Assembly: GCA_027297085.1 (NCBI GenBank)
Contig: JAPUIL010000682.1
Coordinates: 1-5,732 of the forward strand
Origin: Verrucomicrobiota bacterium
GTDB lineage: Bacteria > Verrucomicrobiota > Verrucomicrobiia > Opitutales > UBA2995
Reading direction: 5' to 3'
DNA: 5,732 nt
Shown here: positions 5,631 through 5,732 of the stretch, one piece after another
Layout of the letters: every line of letters starts with the position of its first letter
Numbering within the stretch: the first letter of the stretch is position 1
Made by a program: the position numbers and the translations under genes
Notes under the pieces: model-generated
Databases searched by the model: none
Told to the model about the DNA's origin: nothing
The model's input: only the letters and a program-made list of their open reading frames with translations

Positions 5631-5732
5631 CTTTTATTGGGTTCTACCGAGGTTTCTCGAAAATATTTCCTTACATACTCATTCTCTGTTTTGTCGTATC
5701 GGGTGTGGCAGTTTACAAATTTAGAAATCAGA
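5612..5732 (+). CDS. Possible start of a membrane or secreted protein, cut by window edge
   Basis: One plus frame is open from just after a TAA at 5489-5491 to the last base and contains no ATG. Possible starts are TTG at 5534, GTG at 5576 and GTG at 5612; I list the shortest. From 5612 it reads VTSCAASFIGFYRGFSKIF and then a hydrophobic run, FPYILILCFVVSGVAVY (5666-5716), followed by KFRNQ. A hydrophobic segment ending in basic residues fits a membrane anchor or signal sequence near an N-terminus. With the longer starts the 18-bp repeats would be translated as TSCAAV units. I do not recognise a family, no ribosome site is visible, and another frame is also open here, so this could be non-coding. 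Confidence 0.25.
   Translation, partial: MTSCAASFIGFYRGFSKIFPYILILCFVVSGVAVYKFRNQ

Overview
The window looks like accessory DNA from a free-living, probably marine or sediment bacterium that degrades sulfated polysaccharides. The best guess is the Planctomycetes-Verrucomicrobia-Chlamydiae group, most likely Verrucomicrobiota. The reasons are a formylglycine-type sulfatase beside an agarase-like glycoside hydrolase, no clear Shine-Dalgarno sites, moderate GC, and intergenic DNA full of small repeats. This placement is an inference from gene content, not a phylogenetic result.

Layout: positions 1-1401 (+) hold the C-terminal ~466 residues of an arylsulfatase whose start lies outside the window. 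Positions 1562-2689 (+) hold a broken agarase-like glycoside hydrolase, with one in-frame TAA at 1745-1747 and a missing C-terminal half. The two form a decayed, same-strand polysaccharide-degradation pair. Positions 2645-2838 hold a 166-bp, MITE-like non-coding element with inverted termini, flanked by a direct repeat, at the point where the hydrolase loses its reading frame. Positions 2849-3913 (-) encode an intact HtrA/DegS-like protease (signal or anchor segment, trypsin domain, one PDZ domain). Positions 3914-4236 are intergenic and end in a degenerate octamer array. Positions 4237-5295 (-) encode an intact PA0069/Rv2578c-type radical SAM protein, with a LexA-like palindrome just upstream of its start.

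Positions 5296-5732 are repeat-rich. They hold a second terminal-inverted-repeat pair resembling IS ends, a 7-bp triplet repeat, and four perfect-period 18-bp repeats. An open frame runs through these repeats into a possible membrane protein start that leaves the window.

No defence system, CRISPR array, rRNA or tRNA is visible. The most interesting signals are the two short terminal-inverted-repeat elements, the hydrolase decay next to one of them, the LexA-like operator on the radical SAM gene, and the 18-bp array. I see no convincing new multi-gene system.
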